From positions 517,429 through 581,428 of the forward strand of contig NW_019091448.1 of the NCBI RefSeq assembly GCF_001949145.1: 64,000 bases of DNA. The letters run 5' to 3'. Origin of the DNA: Acanthaster planci (taxonomy: Eukaryota; Echinodermata; Asteroidea; Valvatida; Acanthasteridae). Below the pieces are notes generated by a model. The model was not told the DNA's origin and made no database searches. It worked only from the letters and a program-made list of their open reading frames with translations. The position numbers and the translations under genes were made by a program. Below are positions 49,901 through 56,860 of this stretch, piece after piece (position 1 is the first letter of the stretch; every line of letters begins with the position of its first letter).

Positions 49901-52900
49901 TTTGTGTAGGACAGCTGAAATCTGATCAGGCTTATTTATTGTGAAGGACTTTCCGATTTGACATATTTCTCTGATTTGAAAGGGTTGGAATTATAAAAAA
50001 AAAGTTGACAAATACAAACTGCACGATCCCAGCATTTTAACATCAAGGTGCATGGGTCATATGGAATTTAGATAGCTGTTATTTTGTTTAGGTAGTATTG
50101 TACCGATGCACACTCTTCTTTCTTGAACACCCGATGTTTGTAAAAATGCTGTCGATGTTATGACCTAGTTTTTAGAAATGTAACGCTGTCCATGAAAGGG
50201 CTGGCACAACCATTTCAGGTTTTGGTGATGTTTAACAGGTACAAAGATTTGTCGGGTTTCGCAAAATTGCAAAAAGCAGTTCAATTAATTTCTATTTGTA
50301 ACAAAAGTATGTTTGTCTTCACTGTTATTAGTTATTTAATGTCTCACTACATGTATGTGTAGAATATAAGAGTGAGTGTATCAAAACAAAACCAGATTCT
50401 GATATGATTCTGATGCTGATTCCCAAAGTGATTCCTGAAAAGAAATTCAAAAAGACAAGCTTATTTGGGAATAAATAACATCATATCAAGTCAAGATGCA
50501 CATGTTTGCTGTGTGTGGTCATTGCGCCGTACAACGGCACCATGAGGGCCAATCTCATGTACATGTGCACTGTGTACATTGATTGCCCAGAAAACTTCAG
50601 CGTGCTGCATTTTGTGCATGCGCTGTTAGACTTACTCGTTGGGACATTCAAAAACATTTCATTGGCATAACCCCTTCTAGTCCCCAAAGCATAATAATAA
50701 TGCATACGTGTATTTCAATAAAGGGCACATACCAGTACACGTATCCACTAGTTATGGTGCTCAAGGCACTACAATCTATCATCCCAGCTACACAGGCCAA
50801 AGAAATTTCCTAAAACCAGTTCTGCTTACTAGAGAGTATAAAGCGTCATATTTTCATTTGCAGCACAAATAGCTAATGAAGCATATCAATCCTCCCTGCT
50901 GTCACACATGCCCATTTAATTTTGGTAGAGAGAGGTAAGTAAGTACGCCATCTGTCAAAAAATACCAGTGCATCCATTTGATGGATTTGAGCCCCTCACC
51001 CTGGGAACGCCAGCCTCAACCACTACATGTAGGTGAAACATCCCCAATCAACTTGGTTTTGGGTAGTTCTATTTTGGGGTCCAATTTTTTCCCCGTCCCT
51101 GTTATGTCTGGCATTTGATTTTAATGTTTAGAACTCGTTGTTTAATCTCCAAGACTGACTAAGTACTGCAAATTACCTGCCAAACAAATAAAAATAGTTT
51201 GAAATCAATTTCAGTGATACATGTACATCCCTTGTCAAACTGGTCAGATGGTATACATGTCAGAGGTACCAGCGACGGAAAAATTTCACACTTTGGACCC
51301 CAAATTTCGGTGACCCTTCTACATTACTATTTTTATAAGCATGCCAGTAAACTGAAAGAAAAACCACGGCTTACTTTGGGTGTTTAAGGGACAACCCCTG
51401 GCGGACTAGTTGCTCCATCTTGTCATTCCATGGCATGGAGGCACTCAGCATCAGAGAGTAAATTCCAAGGCACTTACACTACACAATGTGGATAGGATAA
51501 GAAATGACTACAAATGTATTGATGCCTTGGTGTTCATGATGAGATAAAAACTGGGAAGAATATTGGAATTCTGCAAAGTCAGGCTGTTTCAGTGGTGTAC
51601 ATTTATGGGTACTTCCATATAGGCACCTGGTACACCACTGAAGTAAAATAAGTTACTTAATAAGAAACTGTTAAAGAAACCCTTAGCCCAAATATCACAT
51701 AAGAGGGAAAAAGCACGCAAAAAAATGCAATCAAATGGTAAATTCTTACTCCAAACACTTTAAAAATAACCCTTGAGCATAAACATGGCATCCGTTCCCA
51801 CACTCCACGTGGTATGATGTTTTAAAATGAAAGTTTTGCCTAAAAACCTTCTAGCAACCTTTCCTTTTCTAGTTTCCTCAGTCTGAAAAGGTCAAAAGTG
51901 CATGTAATTTGTATAGTTGATTACAGGCACTTGGTCTCATAACTTGGAACAAATTCCTGTCATTAATGGTCCTGTATGCTTTTACACTCAACAGGAAATC
52001 TGTTGACTGCTGCCTCTTGAATCAACCCATATTCTAACCATCACTACAAAATGTCAGAAAATTAGAGCCAAAAGTTTTTTTACCTCAACATCCTTGATGC
52101 AGTGGATAATGGCTATGGCTTTGGCTTCCCAAAATGCCTCATAAACATAGGTGGCTCTCCGACCCTGGGCGTAGCAACTCAACAAGTCCTGCAAAGAAAT
52201 AAGTACAATATTTGGAACAATTTTCCTTCTGTAAGCTCCTGTACTGGGGCCTACTCACTGGCTGAAGACCAGCAGAGAAAACCAGCCTGCTGCAATCCCA
52301 AATGATGTGCCATTCAAACAACATGCTCTCTGTGGCCAAATAAGATTCTAAAACTTAAAACTGAAGAAATCAAGAGGGCACTGGAAGCAGAACATTTCTT
52401 CGATACTAATATCACTGTAGCCAAGTATATTACCCTGTAAGTCTCAAGTTGCTTCACTTTTCATCCTCACAGCATTCCATGAAGACTTCTGAGGTCTCCC
52501 GCTGAGAATACGGGCGATTCACAATAGTGTGCCTCCAAGAGTATGCAACGCATTGGCCAATCAAGATGCGCGACATCTGTAGACCCAATGCACGTTTGGA
52601 AAGGGTCAACAGAATTTCATGCATTGTGATTGGCCAACACGTTGCAAACTTTTGAAGGAAACTATTGTGAATCGCCCGTATTGAACTAGATGTAACTCAC
52701 CACCTACATATAAACCTTAAGTGAACCTATTAAGACTGACTTTTTTGGAACGACCTACATGTACTGGTACCACCTCATGCCCCGGTCGGGCTGCTCATCC
52801 CTGGTGCAACCTCTCTCATAAACTTCAGAACAAGGCAATAAGGTACCATCAACTGCATATGGCTCACAGATGATGCAAACTCGACCAAGCAGTTGGAGAG

Positions 52901-55900
52901 TTCTACCGACGAGCAAAGCTTGCCATTGTAGCAATGGAAGAGATGAGAAGACCAAAGGGCTATGCAGAAAGGTCTTCTTTCTCCAACTCTGACTGGAAAT
53001 GTAAAATCTGTCCTTCTGGAGTTTGACTGAGAGTCAAGGATGACATCAGTCTGCCATACCACAAGATCCTGGCATCAAGACAGTAATGGTATCACAAATA
53101 TCTTCAAGGCTGATCCACATTAAAAAAACAAAACAAAACATACGGATATAATCTGAACCCCAGAAAAGGATTTTACAAAAGATGCATTCTAACCACAACT
53201 GATGAGAGCAATGATTTCTGAAGATAAGACATATAAAACTTCACAAAGTTGTCCTACATCAAGTTGCGAGGAGGCATTGCCACTCCAGATGTGGCTTCCT
53301 TTCTAAAACAGAAACTTGTCTTGAAGCACTTGATTCTGACACCAACAATACCGGTACTTCAAATCCAACATTGTTCCTGTACTTGACGAGCTCAAAACTA
53401 TCAAGAAGACCACAATGCAAGGATAACTAATCAAAACCTGCCGTTACCAAGACTGCCCCCTTATGGGAGTCAGGCAGCCAAGTTTGGGAATCTCTCGGAA
53501 GCTTCCAACACTCCAAGACGATAAAGTGCAACCTTGCCGAAAAAGGTTGCCTATTTCAACCGAAGGATACACCTGCTGACTTACTACTTTCAAAGTGAAA
53601 ACTTAAAGAATCCAAGCTGAAGAACAAACTCCAGTCATCCAGTGAAAAAAGGGCAAAACATGACCCCAGATCCATAACTCCCCCAATGCAGCTGTTCTGG
53701 ATCATCTCACAAAAGGATTTTCCTAATGCAGCTTCTTACATGTACTCCATCCCAAAGAGTTTCTGTCACAAATTTGGTCCAAACTTTATTCTGGAAGTTT
53801 TCCACTACATGTACCAATCGAAGCCAGATGATGCTATTCCAACAAAGTGAAGACTGAGATCACCATCCACCAGATGAACAGAAAGTCAACGGCTTCCACG
53901 CTGTACCCCTAAAATGGGCACTTAGCAATGACTTGCTCTGGGTTCTGCAGTGGCAAGTGAGGATAGGATGGTTAAAGTGTGACATTCAGGAATTGTTAGG
54001 AAACTCAAAGCTACAAGTGCTCTTTACAAGATAAAGAAGCTGAACCAATCTAACAAAGTACAGAATCTACCTGTTACAAACTAGTCCTCACAATAATACT
54101 GAACTCCAAGTCAGGTTGGTATGAACAACTGTAAGGCTTCCAGTTTGGACTCTTCCAAAACAGGGCACCACCATGAACTGCTTTATTGAATCACTGATCA
54201 GTCATCTTGAAAGATGAAATGAGGGGTGCAAAGCAAATATCCAGGATTCCATTGAGCAGCCTAAGGTGTATTTTCAAGCATGTAGTATCGCTCAGAAGGA
54301 ACATGTTGGCCCTCGGTAATCTTATTAGACCTTCAGGAACAAAGACCTTGGGATAGAGGATCAAGATCAATTACTGCATACAGTTGGCCGGAGTCTATTT
54401 TTGCCAACATCCCAACTTCCATATATCTGGCTTCAGACTAGGATGAAATTTCTAAACAGCCTGGTACACTCAAGTTACTGCTGTGGTACTCAGATTTGGG
54501 CTCTGACAGGATGCCAAAATGAGAGAATGAAGTCTGTATATGCCTTGTTCCTCATCCAAATGGGCAGTGGCAAATACAAAAAGAATAAAGATCTATTCTT
54601 CAAAATCTCCCAAAACAAAATTTACCACCGACAAAATGCCCTTCTGAGAGCATTGCTGGAAAAATTTCAACTCTACCTGTTTTTAATATGAGTGGAGTTC
54701 ATCACAAAGGTACATGTACTTCTGGGATACAATTCTAATTCATCTTTGACACATGGCCCAGTCAGCCCACATAACACATCAGTCTGTAAAGCTGTGACAT
54801 CTTACTTAGAGCATTTTAAAATTGGCAAGTGATCCATACCTGCGTTTAAACCCTAACTATACGTAAACAAGTGAAAAAATATATGAGCAATGTGTTCTGC
54901 CTTTTTTACAGAGCTCTAAAAACTGACAAAAAAGCCAAACTGAACCGAGCCAAACCAAAACAAAGCAATGTAAACCAAATGAACTGAACCCCCCAAAAAG
55001 ATGAGAAAAAAACCCCCACTGATTTCAACTTTAAGTTTTTGGATCAAGCCAAACTGAATCCACAATATTGATCAATAAAAAGCTATAAGCTCTCTGTAGA
55101 TTACTTTGAATGAGGACGAGACTAAGAACACGTGGCTCTACAAAAGACATGCTCTGTCCTTTCTTAGCTCTCAACTCTCAGTTTGAAAGCACTGTTCTAT
55201 GTCAGACAAAACCAGTTCTAATTTCCAAAAACAGAATTGCTGACTAACCTGTATGTATTGCAGAAGCAGCTTGTCCTCGTTCAGGTTGTGTTCCTGTACG
55301 TAGGGTCGGATCAACTTTTCAATGGTGCTTTGGATGAGTTCTGGGGCTGCCACACGATCTAACATGCGGAACACCAGTGTGCTGGCGGTTTCCTAAAAAT
55401 GTCCACGAAAGGTAAAGAGATACATGATTGGAAAGTATACACTCACATTCAGCTGGGCAAAACATTCTTCCACTCACCTTCATTTCTGTGTGGTGTAATG
55501 CATACATTTAACAATATGCCTAAAAAGAAGTTGTTTATCCTTTATGCCAGCTGATCACAACACACATTATCAGGTTGTTGACACAATCTAATAATATCTG
55601 AACTGAAAGTTCAAAAATAAACATGTGGACAGCATTTCAAGCAATTTGGTACAAAACACCTTTTCATTGCACATTTTTGTTGGTTCAGGAATGGCCCAGG
55701 GAATCCAGATGCTCCTGACGGCAGAATTAAGCAAGAAAATCATGCAATTTTTAAAAGTATATATTTACTTGTGTATATTCGGCCAGAGACAGCTTGCACT
55801 GATATCTACTATGAAGCCGCAGTAACTCCTTCAAGTTCTTGATCAGCTCCTGCAGTCTGCATACAGCCTCTGTGCAGTCGTTTTCTGTGTTTATCACCTG

Positions 55901-56860
55901 GCCAGATTGAACCACCACAACCTGTTAAAATGGAAAACACAGTTTCACTCTAATAACGACATGTACAGTATTCGACTTGTCCTTAACATGTCACATGTGA
56001 GTGTAAAACTTCGTATTGGTCCGTGTTTGTGTCAGATATGTCAGAATTGTTAATAAAATTAAGAAGCAAAATGCACATGTCGGAACAGGAGAATGCAGTG
56101 CCTTTTCAGTTCCTGTTTTGACATGCAAATATTAGTAAAATGGTACTAATAACCAGTGTAACTCAAGTAGGTCTCCTGGTGAAGAAGTCAAAAAGGAGCA
56201 TCCTACTGGTATGAAACCATGGCTTCCTCTGAAAAATATGCTGTGTATACATGTACAAGTAAAAACATTCTAACACATCCTGCTAGGGTAATGCTATTCT
56301 ACAACAGACAAAAACAAGACAGAACAGTGAAGTAACAGGACACAATAAGTGTCTATAAAGCTTTGCAAAGATGAAAGCCATGTGCTCGTTATAGACCAGT
56401 TCAACAAATTGTGCAACACTTTGGATACTAGTGAAAGAATCAAAGTTATTGCCATATAAATCTACATTCACAACCAAGTTCAAACAATGTACAAGCAGGT
56501 ACTATGTGCAGTAGGTTCTATGGCAGAGTACACAGTGGTAACTTTGCCAGTCTAGGCTGGCACCAGGCATTGCATTCATATTAAATGCATCTAGTGATAA
56601 AACAGTCACATTTTGCTGTATGTGGACATATATGTACAACTTATTCTGGTTTGAGCTCTCTGTGAACCGGTCATTTGCATTTGACTGGAAGGGCTTAAAA
56701 ATCTGTCTACCTTACAACTTCCATTGCCCCATTCATGCATGATGAAAATGATGACCTTTCAGTGTCAGTAGCCAATCCAGCATCTTCATCTAAAAACGCT
56801 CCTTCGGTGAATCTTCCACTTGTGGATTGACGGCACGTTTCCACAATGCCTAGGCATAAC
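10824..56860 (-). CDS. KNTC1: Kinetochore-associated protein 1 / Rod (C-terminal ~1,590 residues, 39 exons, 5' partial)
   Basis: Thirty-nine minus-strand exons total 4,764 nt and end at a TAG (10826-10824). All have AG acceptors and GT donors, and 37 of 38 junctions agree in codon phase. The one mismatch lies at the assembly gap. Many segments resemble the helical C-terminal part and Rod_C domain of KNTC1, for example SFKDVF, the KYCSAFGLD block, ENNQYEMAFLVLAETLG, HPKVEELRGKYKLVQLKK and GLWKHYNHEP. Rod forms the RZZ complex with Zw10 and Zwilch at kinetochores, recruiting Spindly-dynein and supporting Mad1-Mad2 checkpoint signalling. The N-terminal beta-propeller is not in the window. The first exon seen starts mid-codon, and no upstream exon appears in 56861-64000. 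Introns hold MITEs, minisatellites and a nested lectin gene, and otherwise nothing I can name. NBAS, a distant relative, fits less well. Confidence 0.9.
11051..11109. repeat. 59-nt hairpin with 28-bp stem (26 of 28 paired, 3-base loop)
   Basis: The arms at 11051-11078 and 11082-11109 begin and end AGCTTGGTCAGAA / TTCTGACCAAGCT. Only two positions are unpaired. It lies in the last KNTC1 intron. A pre-miRNA is possible, but the 3-base loop is very tight, so a foldback relic is at least as likely. Confidence 0.75.
11823..11912 (-). CDS. KNTC1: KNTC1 exon 38
   Basis: Thirty codons, phase 0. It encodes IAILDEITAMQKEKKLLT. The donor is GTGAGT. Confidence 0.87.
12191..12330. mobile_element. MITE family B, copy 1 (140 bp)
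   Basis: The termini GTGGACGGAAAAGGGGACCA and its near-exact complement ending GTCTAC give inverted repeats of more than 40 bp that also contain TGCATATGATG-like sequence. A second copy lies at 15600-15718. It is in the KNTC1 intron between exons 37 and 38. Confidence 0.85.
12878..13007 (-). CDS. KNTC1: KNTC1 exon 37
   Basis: It enters in phase 2 and leaves in phase 0. It encodes CPIVHDLDMMEPCRQFVKVE and YAFAMGCLMYINDKPKRDKQ, a strong Rod match. Confidence 0.92.
13692..13755 (-). CDS. KNTC1: KNTC1 exon 36 (after the missing exon)
   Basis: The acceptor is TTTCCCCCAG. The correct frame starts with two carried bases, then CPPLTEEQEEACRQTAVLL, and leaves in phase 2. It therefore needs one base from an exon that is not visible. 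Confidence 0.82.
14056..14854. other. Assembly gap (799 N)
   Basis: A run of undetermined bases. It lies in the interval where a KNTC1 exon is missing and directly abuts a 45-bp tandem repeat, the probable cause of the assembly break. Open frames running through it are artefacts. Confidence 0.99.
14855..15060. repeat. 45-bp minisatellite, about 4.6 copies, runs into the gap
   Basis: Units start at 14855, 14900, 14945, 14990 and 15035 and share GACTCAAGCTGTGGTGTGAA and ATGATTTCTACTTC. The true array length is hidden by the gap. Confidence 0.92.
15600..15718. mobile_element. MITE family B, copy 2 (119 bp)
   Basis: The ends are GTAGACGGAAAAGGAGGACA and CTGTCTAC, with the same internal GTAGAATGACGTCACATGCA as copy 1. 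It is shorter and more diverged than copy 1. Confidence 0.82.
15985..16122. repeat. 138-bp foldback element beside KNTC1 exon 35
   Basis: GACAAATCCGA plus ATGAGACGCCATT on the left are mirrored by AATGGCGTCTCAT plus CGGATTTGTC on the right. The left arm carries an 8-base insertion. It ends 25 bases from the donor side of exon 35. Confidence 0.75.
16147..16242 (-). CDS. KNTC1: KNTC1 exon 35
   Basis: Thirty-two codons, phase 0. It encodes VRLIADLCLDYSVHDGKLWN. The next exon found does not follow in phase, so an exon is missing after it. Confidence 0.9.
16722..16857 (-). CDS. KNTC1: KNTC1 exon 34
   Basis: It enters in phase 2 and leaves in phase 0. It encodes MYLVEFEALNTSMDLGVF and LVRGLWKHYNHEPR, a strong Rod match. 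Confidence 0.92.
17746..17861 (-). CDS. KNTC1: KNTC1 exon 33
   Basis: It enters in phase 0 and leaves in phase 2. It encodes VRALRCLFSLLNTSMIEVV, a conserved Rod segment. Confidence 0.9.
18530..18602 (-). CDS. KNTC1: KNTC1 exon 32
   Basis: It enters in phase 2 and leaves in phase 0. It encodes VKYLLQYGGEVRGSALFLLN. The donor is GTTTGC. Confidence 0.8.
19129..19205 (-). CDS. KNTC1: KNTC1 exon 31
   Basis: The phase-0 reading gives VDLSSLSFMTPKEEKVAEEE, an acidic linker. The donor GTAGAC leaves phase 2. Another open frame across it (GGSLQPV...) does not fit the phases. Confidence 0.8.
19602..19726 (-). CDS. KNTC1: KNTC1 exon 30
   Basis: It enters in phase 1 and leaves in phase 0. It encodes NNCNIQKIRLHLIEQWLP. 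The donor is GTAAGA. Confidence 0.88.
20571..20784 (-). CDS. KNTC1: KNTC1 exon 29
   Basis: It enters in phase 0 and leaves in phase 1 (donor GTGAGA). It encodes LTHQKLSHFCRCLATEQVL and LVDQPAKLTCKLYEHQSI. GC content is well above that of the introns. Confidence 0.88.
21160..21710. repeat. C-rich minisatellite with 92-bp higher-order unit
   Basis: CCCCCATTCCATCATCCCAT recurs at 21256, 21348 and 21440 (92-bp spacing), and a variant follows at 21536. Degenerate CCATC/ATCTCCTAC repeats extend on both sides. Almost all G is on the minus strand. It lies in the intron between KNTC1 exons 28 and 29. Confidence 0.88.
21795..21868 (-). CDS. KNTC1: KNTC1 exon 28
   Basis: It enters in phase 1 and leaves in phase 0 (donor GTGAGA). 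It encodes LKVMALEICVLLARLWKEK. It lies next to the 92-bp minisatellite in the following intron. Confidence 0.8.
22409..22631 (-). CDS. KNTC1: KNTC1 exon 27
   Basis: The largest exon seen (223 nt). It enters in phase 0 and leaves in phase 1. It has a Gly/Asp/Arg linker (GTVGDRGGSRMD) followed by VVQKLLLSISSPEMAVATAR. Confidence 0.85.
23794..23852 (-). CDS. KNTC1: KNTC1 exon 26
   Basis: A 59-nt exon. The acceptor TCTCTTAG completes an Ala codon, followed by RELNEETVHQLLPVARLLK. The donor is GTAAAT. Confidence 0.8.
24308..24457. mobile_element. MITE family A, copy 2 (right end eroded)
   Basis: It shares TACGGCCGTTT, CTCAAGAGTTTGCAAC, TTTGGAAAGGGTCGACAG and TTGGCCAACTCATTGCAAAC with copies 1 and 3. 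The right terminal CCCGTA is missing. Confidence 0.82.
24791..24881 (-). CDS. KNTC1: KNTC1 exon 25
   Basis: It enters in phase 0 and leaves in phase 1 (donor GTGAGT). It encodes KDRLPYHPLMKGGQWKILG, as in Rod. Confidence 0.88.
25518..25613 (-). CDS. KNTC1: KNTC1 exon 24
   Basis: Thirty-two codons, phase 0. It encodes GVQLMEYLVHYTRVTEPSEY. The donor is GTAAAC. Confidence 0.86.
26104..26187 (-). CDS. KNTC1: KNTC1 exon 23
   Basis: Twenty-eight codons, phase 0. It encodes SYDYLRLNFVLKCIRDENP. The donor is GTGAGC. Confidence 0.88.
26977..27151 (-). CDS. KNTC1: KNTC1 exon 22
   Basis: It enters in phase 2 (AG plus T gives Ser). It encodes AFGLDKDEALLLYIENLL and ELLVARLTAILDK. The donor is GTAAGC. 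Confidence 0.92.
27900..28012 (-). CDS. KNTC1: KNTC1 exon 21
   Basis: It enters in phase 0 and leaves in phase 2. It encodes ISFKDVFNA and DIVKHPAVDMDMIKKYC, which continues into the next exon as the YCSAFGLD block. Confidence 0.92.
28988..29104 (-). CDS. KNTC1: KNTC1 exon 20
   Basis: Thirty-nine codons, phase 0. The acceptor is CTCTCGAAG. It encodes VGCELGRLHNEPAVEQRCRK and then TWGHQLGKLK, a Rod hallmark. Confidence 0.9.
29105..31330. other. KNTC1 intron without recognised gene
   Basis: A 2.2-kb intron between exons 19 and 20. The plus frame at 29713-30069 and a Ser-rich stretch near 29990 have no supported function. Exons 19 and 20 join in phase without it. Confidence 0.5.
31331..31459 (-). 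CDS. KNTC1: KNTC1 exon 19
   Basis: Forty-three codons, phase 0. It encodes VDHHLALSLACVLPKQGALE, near one of the best-conserved parts of Rod. The donor is GTAGGA. Confidence 0.9.
32042..32143 (-). CDS. KNTC1: KNTC1 exon 18
   Basis: Thirty-four codons, phase 0. It encodes IAKEQERCSQMVKIGLQRM. The donor is GTAAGA. Confidence 0.83.
32832..33013 (-). CDS. KNTC1: KNTC1 exon 17
   Basis: It enters in phase 1 and leaves in phase 0. IQYLQENNQYEMAFLVLAET is a clear Rod-like segment. The donor is GTAAGG. Confidence 0.9.
34253..34460 (-). CDS. KNTC1: KNTC1 exon 16
   Basis: It enters in phase 0 and leaves in phase 1 (donor GTTGTT). It encodes DPYQEWTFTDFFQEN and LPLQHARMAGRAAFDMQ. Confidence 0.82.
34788..34889 (-). 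CDS. KNTC1: KNTC1 exon 15
   Basis: Thirty-four codons, phase 0. The acceptor CTACTCTAG is chosen over one 24 nt upstream, because that one gives a stop in the joining frame. It encodes HDIALCHGILEFQRYVTWH. Confidence 0.75.
35107..35204 (-). CDS. KNTC1: KNTC1 exon 14
   Basis: It enters in phase 1 after an AAG acceptor and leaves in phase 0 (donor GTATGA). LLCDCLELCKLLRLTDAV matches the Rod pattern after exon 13. It was found by following the frame. Confidence 0.8.
36230..36417 (-). CDS. KNTC1: KNTC1 exon 13
   Basis: It enters in phase 2 and leaves in phase 1 (donor GTAGGT). It encodes ELSEYILTPEIAKTIYTIAD and LYRLACKALTYCDQ. Confidence 0.85.
36947..37048 (-). CDS. KNTC1: KNTC1 exon 12
   Basis: Phase 2 in and out. 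It encodes LGRLLGMSHEKLKSQLAMKA and then TALKMCR, the repeat-like helical hairpin pattern of Rod. Confidence 0.85.
37143..37639. mobile_element. Non-autonomous hAT-type element with 8-bp target duplication
   Basis: The 481-bp element runs 37151-37631. Its ends are TAGGGCTGTG and CACAGCCTTA, inverted apart from one or two positions and like hAT termini. It is flanked on both sides by ACATTCGG (37143-37150 and 37632-37639), the 8-bp duplication expected of hAT transposases. The inside is AT-rich with many GAATATTC-like palindromes and no transposase. It lies in the KNTC1 intron before exon 12. Confidence 0.88.
38611..38678 (-). CDS. KNTC1: KNTC1 exon 11
   Basis: A 68-nt exon, Lys/Glu-rich (ETKQEGEKKKATSERN). 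It enters in phase 0 and leaves in phase 2. The phases join correctly on both sides. Confidence 0.7.
39896..39951. repeat. Short tandem repeat, ACAAGTCC(N)4-5 type
   Basis: CACAAGTCC-like words recur every 12-13 bases about four times (ACAAGTCCTTTT, ACAAGTCTCTTC, ACAAGTCCGTTC, ACAAGACCAGTC). It is a minor intronic repeat. Confidence 0.65.
40243..40365 (-). CDS. KNTC1: KNTC1 exon 10
   Basis: Forty-one codons, phase 0. It encodes IDFNEFLSLSEFRDASVRK. The donor GTGCGT is the best in-phase choice but is not strong, so the lower boundary is the less certain one. Confidence 0.75.
41745..41882 (-). CDS. KNTC1: KNTC1 exon 9
   Basis: Forty-six codons, phase 0. The acceptor is CCTTACAG and the donor GTAAAT. 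It encodes DKKELIFITQGAVSILKFL. Confidence 0.85.
42445..42570 (-). CDS. KNTC1: KNTC1 exon 8
   Basis: Forty-two codons, phase 0. The acceptor is CACAAATACAG. The open frame continues upstream of it, but both the family fit and the frame favour starting at IQDGIELLSSLNLPEAVE. Confidence 0.85.
42940..43229. mobile_element. 290-bp foldback element with ~100-bp inverted arms
   Basis: The left arm starts GATCTGGTACACTGA and the right arm ends TCAGTGTACCAGATC. Similarity continues inward through AAATTGAATTC, TAAAGACACT, TTGCTATACCACA and AGCTTTTGCT. The spacer is about 80 bp. It is between KNTC1 exons 7 and 8, ending about 55 bases from the donor of exon 7. Confidence 0.85.
43285..43422 (-). CDS. 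KNTC1: KNTC1 exon 7
   Basis: Forty-six codons, phase 0. MVIKYILASDKADCLEDALQ is a recognisable Rod segment. The donor is GTAAGT. Confidence 0.9.
44101..44200 (-). CDS. KNTC1: KNTC1 exon 6
   Basis: It follows a 7.2-kb intron that contains the nested lectin gene. The acceptor is TGATTTACAG and the donor GTATGT. It encodes VEELRGKYKLVQLKKML. Confidence 0.9.
46187..46911 (+). pseudogene. Secreted C-type lectin with PAN/apple domain, one frame break
   Basis: An ATG at 46187 opens a signal peptide (hydrophobic core LVGCWLGLVVGVLG, cleavage likely near residue 25). A C-type lectin-like domain follows, beginning CPHGWTYFNHSCYAKF, with WVWLGC near residue 97 and an early stop at 46493-46495. The reading continues in another frame from 46492 with DGQLVCSDDNQQ and the final CTLD cysteine in IRIVCEK. 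A PAN/apple-like module with CCMACSKDPSCHSF and GKTCYL follows, ending at TAA 46909-46911. A single-base loss near 46490 explains everything. It could be a real inactivating change or an assembly error. The gene is intronless and nested in a KNTC1 intron on the opposite strand, which fits a retrocopy or a compact lectin gene. The ligand is unknown. Confidence 0.75.
51375..51478 (-). CDS. KNTC1: KNTC1 exon 5
   Basis: The acceptor is ATTGTGTAG and the donor GTAAGC. It leaves in phase 2 with AA, and the next exon supplies A to make Lys. MPWNDKMEQLVRQGLSLKHP fits the Rod family at this point. Confidence 0.85.
51588..51642. repeat. Hairpin with 13-bp perfect stem
   Basis: TTCAGTGGTGTAC at 51588-51600 pairs exactly with GTACACCACTGAA at 51630-51642 across a 29-base loop. 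It lies in the KNTC1 intron just upstream of exon 5. Confidence 0.7.
52084..52188 (-). CDS. KNTC1: KNTC1 exon 4
   Basis: Thirty-five codons, phase 0. It has a strong acceptor (TTTCTTTGCAG) and donor GTAAAA. It encodes FWEAKAIAIIHCIKDVE, resembling Rod. Confidence 0.88.
52509..52680. mobile_element. MITE family A, copy 3 (172 bp)
   Basis: The ends TACGGGCGATTCACAATAGT and ACTATTGTGAATCGCCCGTA are exact complements over 20 bases, making this the best-preserved copy. The inside shares TTTGGAAAGGGTCAACAGA with the other copies. Confidence 0.9.
52681..55248. other. KNTC1 intron, possible decayed repeat at 52750-54500
   Basis: No exon is needed here, since exons 3 and 4 join in phase. From about 52750 to 54500 the sequence has fewer A/T runs and a more even composition than other introns, with many short interrupted frames. 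It looks like an old transposon or processed copy, but I recognise no protein family. Confidence 0.3.
55249..55392 (-). CDS. KNTC1: KNTC1 exon 3
   Basis: Forty-eight codons, phase 0 at both ends. It includes LIRPYVQEHNLNEDKLLLQY, a stretch typical of Rod. Confidence 0.88.
55769..55921 (-). CDS. KNTC1: KNTC1 exon 2
   Basis: Fifty-one codons, phase 0 at both ends. The acceptor is TTTTAACAG and the donor GTAAAT. It encodes a Leu-rich helix (LQELIKNLKELLRLHSR). Confidence 0.8.
56716..56860 (-). CDS. KNTC1: KNTC1 exon 1 of those visible
   Basis: The acceptor ACCCTTCAAG is followed by one carried base, then LCLGIVETC. The donor GTAAGG leaves phase 0, which matches the next exon. A second GTAGAC donor 5 nt further would break the frame. 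Confidence 0.65.
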
